From: Salvelinus alpinus
Lineage: Eukaryota > Chordata > Actinopteri > Salmoniformes > Salmonidae
NCBI RefSeq assembly: GCF_045679555.1
Contig: NC_092098.1
Location: 15,080,538 to 15,144,537 of the forward strand
Direction of reading: 5' to 3'
DNA: 64,000 nucleotides
A model generated the notes under the pieces. The model made no database searches and was not told where the DNA came from. It saw only the letters and a program-made list of their open reading frames with translations. Below, one piece after another: positions 1 through 12,380 of the stretch (the first letter of the stretch is position 1; each line of letters opens with the position of its first letter). A program made the translations under genes and the position numbers.

Positions 1-111
1 GTCTCAGTTGTTGAATCTTGTTATGTACATACAAATATTTACACATGTTAGGTTTGCTGAAAATAAATGCAGTTGACAGTGAGAAGACGTTTTCTTTTTT
101 TGCTGAGTTTA
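1..111. repeat. End fragment of a dispersed DNA-transposon-like repeat
   Basis: The segment ends in a T-rich stretch followed by GCTGAGTTTA. It resembles the end of a common salmonid Tc1/mariner-like repeat that I recognise but cannot verify here. The other end lies outside the window. It abuts the LINE relic that starts near position 112. Confidence 0.4.
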
Positions 112-879
112 CCAAGGGTAGGTTCTCTCAATATTTATGGGGAAATGGCCAGGAATAAGAGAGCTTGGGTATTAGAAGTAATAAAACAGAAAAGGCTTAA
201 TGTAGGTTTTCTACAGGAGACATAGTGATGAGGCTAACGACTTTGACTGGGATATGTGGTGGGAGGGGCAGCATATACTAATTTCAGTGCTGGGGTGGCA
301 ATTTTGTTTTCTTCAGGCTTAGGGGTGACTGTGGTATCTACAACAGAGATTGTCAATGGTTGGGTTTTATTGGTCAAGGCAGATGTTATGTTATTTTTTA
401 AAACTTTTGTTATGTTTATGCTCCTATTGAGGGTACAGGATGTATTGCTGTATTTGATCAAATGAAGGAAACCTTAAGGCAGTGTGACCAAGAGGGGTGT
501 ATGTTTTAGGGGGGGACTGGAACTGTACAGTGGATTTTACTGTTGATCGCACTGCTGAAGAACCTCAGCTGCGGTCAGCTATTTGCCTGTCTGGTTTATT
601 AACTGAGTTGGAGCTTTCTGACGTGTGGAGAGTAAGGAATGCAAAAGGTCGTGTCAGTGCAGCAAGGTTAGACAGGTTGTATGTATCCGAGCACTACTGT
701 AGTAGGGTTGGAAGGTGTGACATTACTCCTGTGGGGTTTTCTGATCACCATATTGTGACTTTTCCTGTTCACGAAGGTCATCACCTTATTGGTATTTTAA
801 TGTTAAGATGTTACATGATGTCATGTTTTGTGAAAAGTTTTTGTTGTTTTGGGGAAAATGGAAGGTTATTCAAATTTAA
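112..879 (+). pseudogene. LINE relic (L1/Tx1 type), endonuclease part
   Basis: Broken reading frames show an AP-endonuclease-like domain of a non-LTR retrotransposon ORF2. An N-terminal stretch ends in FLQET near 220. A GDWNC motif lies near 515-530. Toward the end, a LDRLYVSE stretch and a GFSDHHIV motif (about 740-757) match the endonuclease C-terminus. Several stops and frameshifts separate these blocks, so it cannot encode a working protein. The same ORF resumes at 2358 after the insertion at 880-2353. It sits in robo2 intron sequence. Confidence 0.8.
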
Positions 880-2353
880 CCTGTTATGGCTGCAGCCCGA
901 CGTCAGCCCGACGCCGGTACACCTATGACAACATCCAGCTCAAGTGCAGGGCGCGAAATTCAAAATCTATTTTTTTTTTTATATTTAACTTTCACACATT
1001 AACAAGTCCAATACAGCATTTGAAAGATAAACATCTTGTCAATCCAGCCAACATGTCCGATTTTTTTAATGTTTTACAGAGAAAACACCACATATATTTA
1101 TGTTAGCTCACCACCAAATAAAAAAGGAGGACAGACATTTTTCACAGCACAAGTAGGATGCAAGTAGCATGCACAAGCCAACCTAACTAACCTAGAACCA
1201 ACCTAAATAACCTAGAAAAAACTACCTCAGATGACAGTCCTATAACATGTTACACAATAAATCTATGTTTTGTTCAAAAAATGTGCATATTTTAGCTATA
1301 AATCAGTTTTACATTACTGCTACCATCATAGCTACAGTCAGAAATCGCACGGGAGTAGCCAGAGAAAATACAGACACCAACTGTATTTGGTCAACTACTA
1401 ATTACACATCATAAAACATTTCAGAGAAATATATGGTGGATAGCTAATGAAAGAGAAAGATCTTGTGAATAGAGCCAATATTTCCGATTTTTGAAGTGTT
1501 TTACAGCGAAAACACAATATATCGTCATATTAGCTTACTACAATAGCTAACATCACAACAGCATTGACTCAAGGCAAACGGTAGCATAGCACAGTTCGAC
1601 AGATATATGAAAAAGCATCCCAAATTGGGTCCTTATCTTTGTTGATCTTCCATCAGAATGTTCTCCAAGGGGTCCTTTGTTCAGAAATGTCTTTATTTCG
1701 ATCCAGAACGAACAATTTCCCTCTTGAATTATCAAGCACACTGGCAGTGCGACGCTAACCTCTCCATCTTGAAAAAATTATTGCGTCGCATCACGTCTAA
1801 TGTCCAGAATACATTTCAATAATATAATTAAACTATATTGAAATAACATACTTTAGGATGATATTGTGACATGTATCAAATAAAATCGAAGCCAGAGATC
1901 ATATTCACCTTTACAGAGTGTTTTCCAGGAGCCGAGTCCAGGTCCTACTTCGCGCCCAGAAAGAAAAATAAACTGTGCAACACTCACTCCAAGAGGTTGT
2001 GTTCAAATCCAGGACGAGATAATCAAGTGATTTCTTCTCTCACTTCCGCATGACACCCAGAGGAAGGCGTATGACGTGTTTCTACAGTCCTAAGTGACAT
2101 GCCCTTTTATAGACAAGGGCTTGAAGAGCGACATCGATTTTGGAAATCTCACTTCCGGATAGGAAATGGGCTGTAAAAATAGTTCTGTTCCACTTAGAGA
2201 AATAATTAAAACGGTTTTAGAAACTAGAGACTGTTTTCTATCCAATAGTAATAATAATATGCATATTGTAAGAGCAAAAATTGATTAAGAGGCCGTTTGA
2301 AAATTTGCACATATTTTCCAGTTTTTCAATACGCCCCCTGCAGCCATAACAAG
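880..2353. mobile_element. Non-autonomous piggyBac-like element with TTAA target duplication
   Basis: Sixteen-base terminal inverted repeats, CCTGTTATGGCTGCAG at 880-895 and its complement with one mismatch at 2338-2353, are each flanked by TTAA (876-879 and 2354-2357). TTAA targeting is the signature of the piggyBac superfamily. The 1474-bp interior has no transposase frame. It contains an internal direct duplication: about 1020-1110 resembles 1445-1550. The insertion splits the LINE ORF, whose two halves continue on either side. Confidence 0.75.
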
Positions 2354-2357
2354 TTAA

Positions 2358-4500
2358 TTTTGAGTCCTTGAGACAATGGTGGAAGGTTGGGAAGGCCCAA
2401 ATACATGTGTTTTGTCAACAGTGTCTCGTATTGAAGTTAAAGCGACTGAACAGGACATCAAATCTATTGAATTGAAGTTGCTCACTCAGAATGACCCCGG
2501 ACTAGTCATGAACTTACAGGACAAGAGTCATGAACTGAGGTCGTTTTTACATGAAAGAGTGAGTGAAAGGTGCCTTGATTAGGTCTTGCTTTGCTACCCT
2601 CAAGGATATGGATTCTCCTAGTGTTTTTTTTCTCCTAGTGTTTTTTTTTTCTCCGACATTGCAACGCAAACAGATGGTCTGCCTTCGTTTCCCCGATGGG
2701 AAGGTGACCACAGATGACGGTGAGATGCGCTGAACATGCCGTGGATTTTTACTCTGCCCTCTATAAGGCGGAGGATTGTGATTCTCTGTGTGCTGAACAG
2801 TTGTTACATGGACTTCCTCATTTGGGCCCTGAGCAGAGAGCTACTTTGGACTTTGACATTACTCTGCAGGAGCTGTCCAATGCAGTTATGCAGCGCTCAT
2901 CAGGCCGAGCCCTTGGCATCGATGGTTTACCATCTGAGTTCTATAATCACTTTTGGGGGTCTATTGGGGGGGATTTTTATGAAGTGGTGTGTGAATCTTT
3001 TCGTGAGGGTTCTCTTCCTGTATCCTGTCAACGTGCTGCGCTTTCATTGTTGCCAAAAAAGGGGGATTTGGCTCTTTTTTTTTAACTGGCGACCTGTTGT
3101 ATTGCTATGTGTAGAATTTTAAATGATATCTAATTGTCTCTCAAACAAGTTGAAAGAATATCTGGGGCTGTTGGTCCACAAGGACCAGTCTTACAGTGTA
3201 CCTGACCTCTCTATTCATGATAACTTGTTTCTAATAACAGATGTTTTAGACATTTGTAAACTGTCTGATGTGAATGTGGGTTTACTTTCTTTGGATCAGG
3301 AGAAGGCCTTTGACCGTGTGGACCACTAGTACTTGTTCAAAACAATGAAAGGCTTTGGGTTTGGGGATGTTTTTTTTGTCTTGGATGAATTTACTGTATG
3401 TTGGGGCCTCATGTATGGTGAAGGTGGGGATGGTTTGAGCTGCCCCATCCCCGTCCAAAGGGGTATCAGGCAGGGATGCCCAATTTCAGAACAGTTATTT
3501 TGTCTGGCAATTGAACCAATGCTTTGTTTTTTAAGAGCGAGTCTTACTGGTTTCTCTGTGCCAGGAGTAATGAAGGGTCCCATGATAGCACTGTCTGCGT
3601 ATGCAGATGAAGTGACAGTTTTTATTACAGGGGGTGAGGATGTTAAGGTTCTCTCAAACGCTTTAAAGGTGTATGAGGGGGCCTCCTCAGCTAGAGTCAA
3701 TTGGGAAAAGAGTGAATCGCTGTGGGCAGGTCAGCTTCATATAGGGTCCGCTCCACAGTTACCAGGGGGGATTCAGTGGGGCAGAGATGGGATGAAAACT
3801 TTGGGGGGTTTTCTAGGCTCCCATGTCTTTCAAAAAAATAACTGGGAGGGTGTAGTGGAGAAAGTGTGTGCCAGATTGTCAAGGTGGAAATGGGTGCTAC
3901 CCCAGCTGTCTTATAGGGGAAGGTTGCTGGTAGCCAATAATCTAGCCGCCTCTACTCTGTGGCACAGACTAATGATGTTACAGCCACCGGGGTGTCTGAT
4001 ACAAGAGCTTCAGAGGACCCTTGTCAATTTCTTCTGGTCTGGACAACATTGGATTGAAGCTGGAGCCCTGTACCTGCCACTGCACGAGGGTGGGCAAGGC
4101 CTGGTGAACATTTCTTCCAGGATCATGTCTGGCCTGACTCCTGTAAGGCCGGCACGCCACCAGGGATGTGGCTTTTTGAAGAGCCCCTTTTTTATAACAG
4201 TCATCCAGTCCCGTGCTATGGGTTCAGCCAGCCTACGTTCATGCCTGTTAGGTGTGGGGTGTACCAAGCTGGGTCATCTGATGCGGAGCAGGAGCATATC
4301 GTTGGAGGAGCTGGGAGAAAGAGCGGGGTTCCGATCATCTCGCCTACTTAGGAAGCGATTCCTTGCCAGTACTTCATTGGCAGTATGTGACTGACACGTC
4401 CAATTTTGATTGGTGGACGGAGGGTCTGGATTATGTGTTCCCTACACTGAATGTTAGTGCTGCGGCGGGGGCATTCGAGGAGGATGTAGAGATGCTGCTT
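2358..4500 (+). pseudogene. LINE relic (L1/Tx1 type), linker and reverse transcriptase part
   Basis: This continues the relic from 112-879. Recognisable reverse-transcriptase blocks are SIHDNLFLI (about 3207-3235), SLDQEKAFDRVDH ending at 3326 just before a TAG stop (3327-3329), RGIRQGCPIS (about 3460-3490) and the catalytic-loop region YADE at 3600-3611. The usual YADD aspartate pair is therefore altered to D-E. A conserved C-terminal region follows to about 4390. Frameshifts and stops make it non-functional. It ends near the pyrimidine-rich microsatellite at 4508. Confidence 0.85.
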
Positions 4501-4507
4501 TTCTTCA

Positions 4508-4618
4508 ATACCCTCTCTGTCTCTTTGTCTCTCTCTGTCTCTCTCTCTCTGTTTCTCTGTCTCTCTCTGTCTCTTTCTCTCTGTCTCTTTCTTTCTGTCT
4601 CTCTCTCTCTCTCGCTCT
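4508..4618. repeat. (TC)n/(TCTG)n microsatellite
   Basis: Pyrimidine-rich simple repeat of CTCTCTGT-type units next to the 3' end of the LINE relic. Open frames through it on both strands are composition artefacts. Confidence 0.95.
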
Positions 4619-5661
4619 CCATTCATTTATTGGCTCCCTCTCACACACATTATTGAATTAGCATCTGCTCAAGGATTTTTTGGGAAAGAAAACGAGCCTT
4701 GCTCTGCGAGTCGGAAAAGATAGATCAGCATGCAAATAGTGTCGCTGTATACTGTACGGGGGAGTGAAGGAATGATCAAGTGGTTGAGTGTGAAAAATTA
4801 TGCAAGAAAGGAGTAATCTTTTGTTATTGCGTCTGATCACAGTCAATTAATAGAGTCTATATCCGTTGTACAATTAATCATACAATGAGGTGCTGACAAT
4901 GATAACATATACAATGTATAATAATATCATATATATATATATATATTGTATATATGCCATTTAGCAGATGCATATAGAGTGGGGAGAGGAAAAGGCTGGT
5001 GTCTGCTTGGTTGAGTTACTGTGTTCCTCTGAGTCTGAAGGAGCTGTGATAGGAAATAGGAGCTCTAGAACCTGCTGCAAATACTCTGTCTGAGTTGAGA
5101 CTAACAGCACTGATAAGGAGGGTAAGGAGAACAGAGGATATTACAAAACGTGAAAAGATTGAACACCCCAGAAATGCGGAGGCTGCCCAATGAATGACAG
5201 CATGCATATAAGAGCATTAAGGAGATGCATTTCTCTTGTGGTTGGCGTGTTCATTCTAAGCAGTGTTTTGTAAAGGGGTGCAGTGGTGCAGTGGTGAGTC
5301 ATAGGAGAGGAGGGGCGATTGGGAGGGAGGGAGGGTGTGAATGTGTTCAAATCTGTTGTGAAAGAAGGCAGGGTAATTAGCCCCGTTAGGCGAGCCATCG
5401 TTAATCCACACCTTGTAATTAGAGTGCTAAGGTGTGATGTGGTGCCATGAGCACGCACTATCAGAAACCTGCATACGACCCCCAAAACAGGTGCCCCGTA
5501 TCACAACAAATACATCAAGAAGACCTTGGGTCTCCAGTGGTAAATTCACTAATGGGGTCAAAAATCAAATACATATACAGTATAGCACCAAACTACAATT
5601 CATTGTTTGTGTTTCGTTGTAAATTCCTGATCATGATTTCTGATTCCTTATTTTCCTCCAG
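4619..5661. other. robo2 intron, unique sequence
   Basis: No coding exon recognised. It contains a short (AT)n run at about 4928-4947 and otherwise unremarkable intronic sequence leading into the acceptor at 5660-5661. Confidence 0.6.
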
Positions 5662-5867
5662 CCTCAAAAGACCGACCCCCGCCTATCATCCGGCAGGGCC
5701 CATCCAACCAGACGCAGGCTGTGGGGGGTGTGGCCCTGCTGAGGTGCCAGGCGTCAGGGGACCCGGAGCCCACCGTCACCTGGCTGAAGGACGGCCTCAG
5801 TCTGCTGGGGAAGGATCCTCGCATGGCCCTGCTGGAGCCTGGCAGCCTGCAGATCCAGAGCACTAGG
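5662..5867 (+). CDS. robo2: robo2 exon 1 in window: first part of Ig domain 5
   Basis: Roundabout-2 is a single-pass axon-guidance receptor of the growth-cone membrane. It binds secreted Slit through its N-terminal Ig domains and signals repulsion through its cytoplasmic CC motifs. This exon begins after an AG acceptor with one base carried over. It reads DRPPPIIRQGP, then an Ig strand with the first disulfide cysteine (LLRCQASGDPEP) and WLKDG, and ends LQIQSTR before a GTGGGT donor. The DRPPP entry and what follows match vertebrate Robo Ig5. Robo2 rather than Robo1 is assigned from the tail exons further on (GNFGRGD, IYSSIDF, ELAVD and GGKGGKKKK motifs, no VYSDVDLSNK motif). The signal peptide, Ig1-4 and the promoter are upstream of the window. 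All 18 exons below join in phase. Salmonids often keep duplicate copies, and which copy this is cannot be told. Confidence 0.93.
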
Positions 5868-6670
5868 GTGGGTTTATAGGACTGATGGTGTACAAACACA
5901 ATACACCTAGTCACAGCAGCAAGCCTCTCCTCCACACTCCACACTGTGTTCACTCACTCATGATTTGGCCTTGAGTCTGCCTGCCACGGTGGCTTCATCT
6001 CTTTTCCCTTTCTGCTTCTCTACTTTCCTTGCCCTCTTTTCAATACACTGCCTGTTCTTCAGGGTTTCTCTCTATTCTCAAAGGCAGGCTGTTAAGGTTT
6101 GTGTGATTGTCGCTCCGCGTGTGTATGTGTGTGTGTGTGTGTGTGTGTGTCATATTGTTTTTTGAGAGAGAAGATAGAACACTTCCCATCTGATGTCAGT
6201 TGGATGTAATTCAAATGGACAAGTGCAGTCATGTTGCTTTTAAAGATGAATAGAGGGTATTGATTTGTATGTCATTTAAAGCTGTCGTTTAGAGCCAGTC
6301 TCCTGGGCAACGGTTAGAGATGCTCTAACTCATGGACAGTGATGTGGGGAGTGGGAGTGTAACCATGTACAGCAGCATATCACCACCATCAAAGTGTGTG
6401 TAAGATGTCTACACACACACACATACACACACTCCCCTTTATCTCCCAAATCTCATTGGAATATCCATTAGACTGGCCAAAGCTGCAGTCCTCTGGGTTG
6501 ATTTAATAAACCTTAGGGAGACGTGGTTATGAAAATGGAGGAAGTGAAATAAGGAGACCGAGAGAAGGGGAGGGGAGGGAGTGAGGGGAAATAAATCAAA
6601 AATACAGCGAGAAAGGGGAGAGGGTTCAAGAAAGTGAGGGAGGGAGAGAGAGAGAGAGAGACAGAGACGG

Positions 6671-6722
<52 letters not shown>

Positions 6723-7332
6723 GGAGAGAGAGAGAGAGGGAGAGAGAGAGAGAAGGGAGAGAAGGGAGAGAGAGAGAGCAAGGGGGAGGCCAGCTGTCAT
6801 TGTTCCCCAGTGTTAAAGCGGCCAGAGTTAAATAGATTATCATGTCTCTGTTTCACTGTGTCTGTATTGATGATGATGGGGCTGAGGATGTGGGGGGCTG
6901 ACTAGTACTAAATTAAATGTATTAAGAAAATTAACGTCAGCACTTCCAGGGCTCTTTTTTTCATCTTCCCCCACTCCGTCTTCTCATTCACACCCACTCC
7001 CTCTCTCCCTGGGAGTGAGTCAGGCCAATGGAGGTTAATGCATTTTTTGTGTACTGCTGGCTGCCGAGCTCTTTCCATAGCGGAGATTCACTACCAAACA
7101 ATATCACTACTATCAAGAAGGCACACATATTTCAATGAACATACAAACACCTTTGTTTGTGAGGTGTTGATTGATCTGTTCCTCAGCATAATATTTGGTT
7201 GGTCAGTTGTATGACCATTTTAATGGATGGATGTTATTTATTTTATTTTTATGAAATGTGAAATAATTGAATTGTTTAACTGGCTGGTCAGTGTGGGTTG
7301 TGATTGTCTTTGTTCCCCTCTGTCCTCCTCAG
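5868..7332. other. robo2 intron with simple repeats
   Basis: Holds a (TG)n run at about 6119-6150 and a long (AG)n/(GGGA)n purine tract at about 6641-6778. No exon or transposon recognised in the remainder. Confidence 0.75.
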
Positions 7333-7414
7333 CTGTCTGACTCTGGGCTGTACACCTGTGTTGCCACCAGCTCAAGTGGGGAGACCTCATGGAGTGCCTT
7401 CCTGGATGTTAGAG
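7333..7414 (+). CDS. robo2: robo2 exon 2: end of Ig domain 5
   Basis: Reads LSDSGLYTCVAT, with the second Ig cysteine in the classic D-x-G-x-Y-x-C motif, then SSGETSWSAFLDV. The acceptor is CTCAG and the donor GTACAG. It leaves phase 1 and completes the fifth Ig fold begun in the previous exon. Confidence 0.93.
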
Positions 7415-7571
7415 GTACAGTAACATCTTGATTTACTGTCCCTTCTACCCACCATTGATTGAAGCCAAACGCACCAAAGAGTTCCACCATTTCTAATGCA
7501 CCTTTCTCCTTCAATGCCTCTTTCCTTTTGATTCCTTTTGATAGAGCTTTTTCTCCTTTCCTCCCTCTCAG

Positions 7572-7737
7572 AGTCCAGTGACCTCACAGACTCCATGGCC
7601 CACAATGCCAGTGCCCTCCCAGGGCCTCCGTCTAAGCCAGAGGTCACTGATGTCACCAAGAGCAGTGTCTCGTTGTCATGGGAACCTGGGCCTGAGGAGG
7701 GCTCCCCGGTCACTTCCTACGTCATCGAGGCCTTTGG
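7572..7737 (+). CDS. robo2: robo2 exon 3: Ig5-FN3 linker and first half of FN3-1
   Basis: A short linker leads into LPGPPSKPEVTDVTKSSV and SLSWEPG, the opening strands of the first fibronectin type III domain. It ends at SYVIEAF plus two bases of the next codon. The donor is GTACGT. Confidence 0.93.
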
Positions 7738-8106
7738 GTACGTCTGGGAACAGTATCCCCTAGCGAAGCCTCAATAAATGACCCCAAACTTTAAGAGCAA
7801 TGACAGATGTATTCGTTTATGTGAGCATATGGGTCACTGCCACATCCAGGGCAAGCACAACAATCCCAGGGATTTTGTAGAATAGTCTGCATACGAGAAT
7901 CATGTGCAGTCCAAGAAGGTTGATCAGGGCCTATTTGACTCAGTGTTTAGGTTTGGTTTCAGACCAGCTGTGCAGTGTCTTGATGGTGCTAGGTAAATTA
8001 GCCAAGAGAAAACAATAGGACTGTAGCTATGGAGAGCTATTACTGTAAAAGCTTTCCTTGGCTGGGCTCACTAACGCTCTTCCTCTCCGCGGTTCTCTGT
8101 GAGCAG

Positions 8107-8273
8107 TCAGCTGGTCAGCAACAGCTGGCAGACTGTGGCTGACCACGTGAAGACCACACAGTTCACGGTCAAAGACCTGCGACCGAACACGGTCTACCTG
8201 TTCCTCATCAGAGCGGTCAACGCCCAGGGTCTCGGAGACCCCAGCCCCATGTCTGAGCCTGTCCGCACCCAAG
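8107..8273 (+). CDS. robo2: robo2 exon 4: second half of FN3-1
   Basis: Reads [32 protein letters not shown] and SDEP-like ending EPVRTQ, the C-terminal strands of FN3-1. The acceptor is a tandem GAGCAG, so the exon could equally start at 8104. That would add one codon without changing frame. The donor is GTACCA. Confidence 0.92.
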
Positions 8274-8364
8274 GTACCAACTAGAATGTGCTCCATGCCA
8301 ACATGACATTTCAAACGGGTTCGATGGCAATATTTAATAGCACCTCTCTCTCTCTCTCTGTTAG

Positions 8365-8486
8365 ACATCAGTCCTCCAGTGCAGGGTGTTGACCATCGTC
8401 GTGTTCAGAAGGAGCTGGGTGATGTAGTGGCCAGCATGCATAACCCTGTGGTCATCAGCTCTACCTCTGTCCAGGTCACATGGACC
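8365..8486 (+). CDS. robo2: robo2 exon 5: linker and start of FN3-2
   Basis: Reads DISPPVQGVDHRRVQKELGD, then HNPVVISSTSVQVTWT, the start of the second fibronectin III domain. It lies only 91 bp after exon 4. The short intron contains a (CT)n polypyrimidine tract. The donor is GTGAGT. Confidence 0.93.
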
Positions 8487-8926
8487 GTGAGTACAACTGT
8501 TTGGATTACTTACAATTGTATTTTGTTGTTCCATGTCAATAGAGATGCCGTTGTTAGTTTGTCGGAGCACCTGTTGACCACATGTAAGACGGCTCACTGC
8601 ATAAAGCGTAGCTAAACATTTTGACTTGCAGAGCCCAATGATTCATTTATTTACCATGTATGACGCAATGAGGAACTTGTATGAGGGGGTTTGGTATGAA
8701 CCAGTGTGCTTTGTCTTTGTGGTGAGTTGTTATTCTCACTGAATCAGGAAGTGCAGAATCTCAAGAGCTGAATAGCAAGAGAGATTAACCTTTTTTCCAG
8801 GCTTGCTGGAGGACAGCACTAGGATCGTTCAGGAACAGAGACAGCTTAGCTAGTCTTTCCAGGCTTCATACACACAGTTTGAGTTTTGTTTTCACACACA
8901 ATGCTGTGTGTCATCCACTGTCTGCG

Positions 8927-9012
<86 letters not shown>

Positions 9013-10365
9013 GCTTCTGAGACGGGTGGACGTGGAGTCCAGGGACAGCTGGTGTTGCATCAATCTGTGATAATTTGGGGTGACGCAGGAATTAAGACAA
9101 ATGTTTCTCACCGAGACAAATAGATCACCGTTAGCAGCAACATGTTGTGTTCTCTCTTTTGGAAGCTGTTTGCAGCCAGCTCTTTATCTGGTGGTTATTA
9201 ATCTTTCCCCTTGGCAAGGTGTCCCATCTTCCTTCTGGAGAGCCCTGCTTAATGACAGCGGCTTTTCTATTTCACACATATATACTCTTGCACACACACA
9301 TGCTCACATGCACACTCTCCGTATGCTTCGGCTCTGTATGCACCGGTGCCTTGATGATGTTTGAACATTATTAGGTATCTGGGCTCTTCGAGATGGGGAT
9401 TTTTATAGTGCATAGCACCATTGCTTTGACCATATTATCCAATGCTATACGAGTTCAAACATTAAAGTGAACCATCAAAAATGCCACTCTTGTGAAATTA
9501 CACAAAGATACTTCTACCATCTTCAATTAGCCACATGATAATATTACTAGTATGAAATAACATTGTAACACAGGTTAGATTAAATCCCAGAATTAGTGTG
9601 GTGTTTTCTTCTTCACATACTTTTGTTGTCAAGCAAACCCCTTCTCCTACCATACCCTAGCATACCTGTCCAATAAAACAAGGGAAAAGTCAACAGAATT
9701 CGCTTGTTTATGGTATTTACTCCCACTATGGCTGCATCTAGCTAGCTGGATCAGTCAGTTCTAACAGGTAAGGGAGGGAGGGAAAGAGAGCGCGAGGGGG
9801 GGGGGGGGGGTCGTCTCCCTAAGGTTTCTTCATAAAGCTTTTGGATTCACGAATCATTTCGTTAATGAAATGCAAACAGGCACCCGTAGAGGCTGAGCGT
9901 TGGCAGCGCGTCGGCATGATTTATTTGGACTGGGCTAAGGGTAAACAGCTGCTTTATTTGGCCTGTAAAAGCTTTTCGCTTGCTTCTGCCCCTGTTAACA
10001 AGCCATTACTGTGAGTTATGTTGCACACTCCCTCCCCAGACCCCACCACTGCAACTTTCCCCCGCCATAGTAACGGGATTTGTTTACCGGAAAGGATACT
10101 GCATGGTTTTAATCCACTCTGTCGGGGTCAAGTGTAAGAGCTTTGTAGCTCTCTCTTTTGATGGTTTGGTCGGCATGTGCTGTATTTAAATGGGCAGTAA
10201 GTAGTTACTATGACTCAAAGTCGATAGGATTCAGCAAATGTTGAAGAAGAAAATGTACTTGTAACATTACTCTAGTTATTGAAAAATCCCTTTCAAAATC
10301 CACAATATAAATAATAAATTCCTCTTCCTACCCTCTTTCTCTCTCTCTCTCTTTCTCTCCCTCAG
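8487..10365. other. robo2 intron with a long (CA)n tract
   Basis: Contains a (CA)n microsatellite at 8930-9008 of about 40 units, a G run of 15 at 9796-9810 and a (CT)n polypyrimidine tract before the acceptor at 10364-10365. No further exon seen. Confidence 0.8.
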
Positions 10366-10597
10366 GTGGAGAACCCTTCCCAGTTTATCCAGGGCTATCG
10401 TGTTCTGTACAGGCAGACGTCAGGTCTGCCCTCCCCTGGGGCCTGGCAGGTGCAGGACCTCAAGGTTCCATCTGAGAGAGACGTGGCGCTGTCTGCCCTG
10501 AAGAAGGGCGTTGTCTATGAGATAAAAGTCCGTCCGTACTTCAACGAGTTCCAGGGAGCAGACAGTGAATCAATGACAGCACGCACCTTGGAGGAAG
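10366..10597 (+). CDS. robo2: robo2 exon 6: rest of FN3-2
   Basis: Reads FIQGYRVLYRQTSGLP, then KKGVVYEIKVRPYFNEFQGADSE without the usual family breaks, ending TLEE. These are the conserved C-terminal strands of the second FN3 domain. Acceptor CTCAG, donor GTAAAG. Confidence 0.94.
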
Positions 10598-12380
10598 GTA
10601 AAGGACCATTACCAACTCAATATGTGTAGTGATGCAACAAAAAGACATTGCCAACTCTGTAGGAGGTATTATTTTCACTTTGTCAAAAACGTTTGAAATT
10701 CTTTTACATCAATGCTACTTGTGTGCTACATCTGGTAATGGCCACATACTGTACCTTGAAGCTGATACATAATATAATTGTACACACCCACAAACACACT
10801 CTCTGCAAACAAACATAAGAAAACTAAAGAGAAGACACACAAACCCTGAGTATTAGGGTGACATCTTCCCTGTGGCAGATCTCCCAGACATCTCAGCTCT
10901 GTAGGGGGGTATGACAGGCCTGTGAGTCTGTGGGGTGGCCTGTCTCCTGTGACACCAGCTCAAACATCTTTCTGTGCCTCTCCCTGTTCCTGTCTCTGCT
11001 CTCTCTGGACCCCTGCTGTCACATCGCCTGCCATGCCCCTGTCGCATACAACATTTATATTGTGACTTTAAGATGTTACCTTTCTTTCTTTCTTTCTTTC
11101 TTTCTCTCTCTCTCACTTGCCCCCTCTCCACCTCTACTTCATACACATTCATAAATCAAATGTTCACTTACAGTAAATCAAACATTGATGTCAGAGATTT
11201 GAACAGAAGCTCAACTTACATTGGCGTCTCAAGTTAAGATTCAGCCCTCTGTGAGTGGTTGATTAATTGGGGCCAGCAGCGTTCAAGCTGCATTTTATTC
11301 CTTGTGTCCATTAACCCAATTAGGCCCACACAGGAGTTGTTATCCAAGTGTAACGCTCTGGGCATGTTCAGTCCGTGTAGACAGTTCTCTCCAGACCTAA
11401 GGTCCTTCTGGAGAAATCTACTGTATCCACGGTAGCCAGGTGGCTCAGAGGCCAGCTGGTAAATGAGACTGTTGTGCAACGTCCCACCTGGCTAGCCACA
11501 TTTCACTGAGACACAATCCAATAGCTGATTCACATGAATCTTCCACTGACTGTATAATGCCATTTCAAAATGTATGGCTTCTCAATTGAGTTTAGTTCTG
11601 AGTTAACCCAACCAATCAATCAGATTTAAATGAGTTGTGCATTGGGAATACAGAGATGGTAGTTCAGAGTATTAAGCTGCTGTAGTGTTCTGAATGAATG
11701 AATACTAAACATCCAGCACTATAGAAACAATAGGTCTATGTGTTAAGCTGTCCTATAGCCATGCTGTTAGCCTGCAGGTGTCTCCAAGCTGTTTGAATCC
11801 CTATACAGCCTTTGAAGGTGACTGGTATGAGCGGTCTGTCAGCCCACACTGGGGATCAGCAGTGTTTTGTCGATCTAAAACGATTGGACATGGGGTTACC
11901 GAAGTGTCACTTGGCACGCCACGTGGCATGCAGCAGGTCACATTTCTGCCAGCGATACATCACACAACTAATGGGCTTATTAGCATCTCATTCGTTACTG
12001 TACACCACGATGGAGGGCTTTCATTTAGCTCAGATATGCATAATGTGGTGCTTTAGCATCCCGAGTGCTAACGTGTGACTGCGTGTGATGGGGGTGATCC
12101 ATTAATACAGAGGCAGTATCAGTCGCTGGGCTCGGGCCTTTCATCACAAGCCCATACTTTACTCTGGGGTACATGTGCCAGTCTGCTCTGCTCTTTTTTG
12201 GAAGGGCACAGTTACTCGGTTATTGGTATGTTTAGTAAAGACTGCATGGAATTTCACCAGGCAATGAAGAGTGATTGGGCCTCGGAAGTTCAACAGACAA
12301 TAATAATGTTTGGCATTAGAGATTGTAACTTCCTGTTCAACTAGATGGATTGTTATAGTAGATTCCCATAAACCTTTTGG
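10598..12380. other. robo2 intron, unique sequence
   Basis: A (TTTC)n-like run lies at about 11081-11115. No exon or recognisable transposon seen before the SINE at 12381. Confidence 0.6.

Noticed and set aside
256..465. Opposed short frames near the start
   Set aside because: Part of the decayed LINE endonuclease region, not separate genes.
6439..6843. Leu/Ser-rich minus-strand frame
   Set aside because: Translation of the (AG)n/(GGGA)n purine tract.
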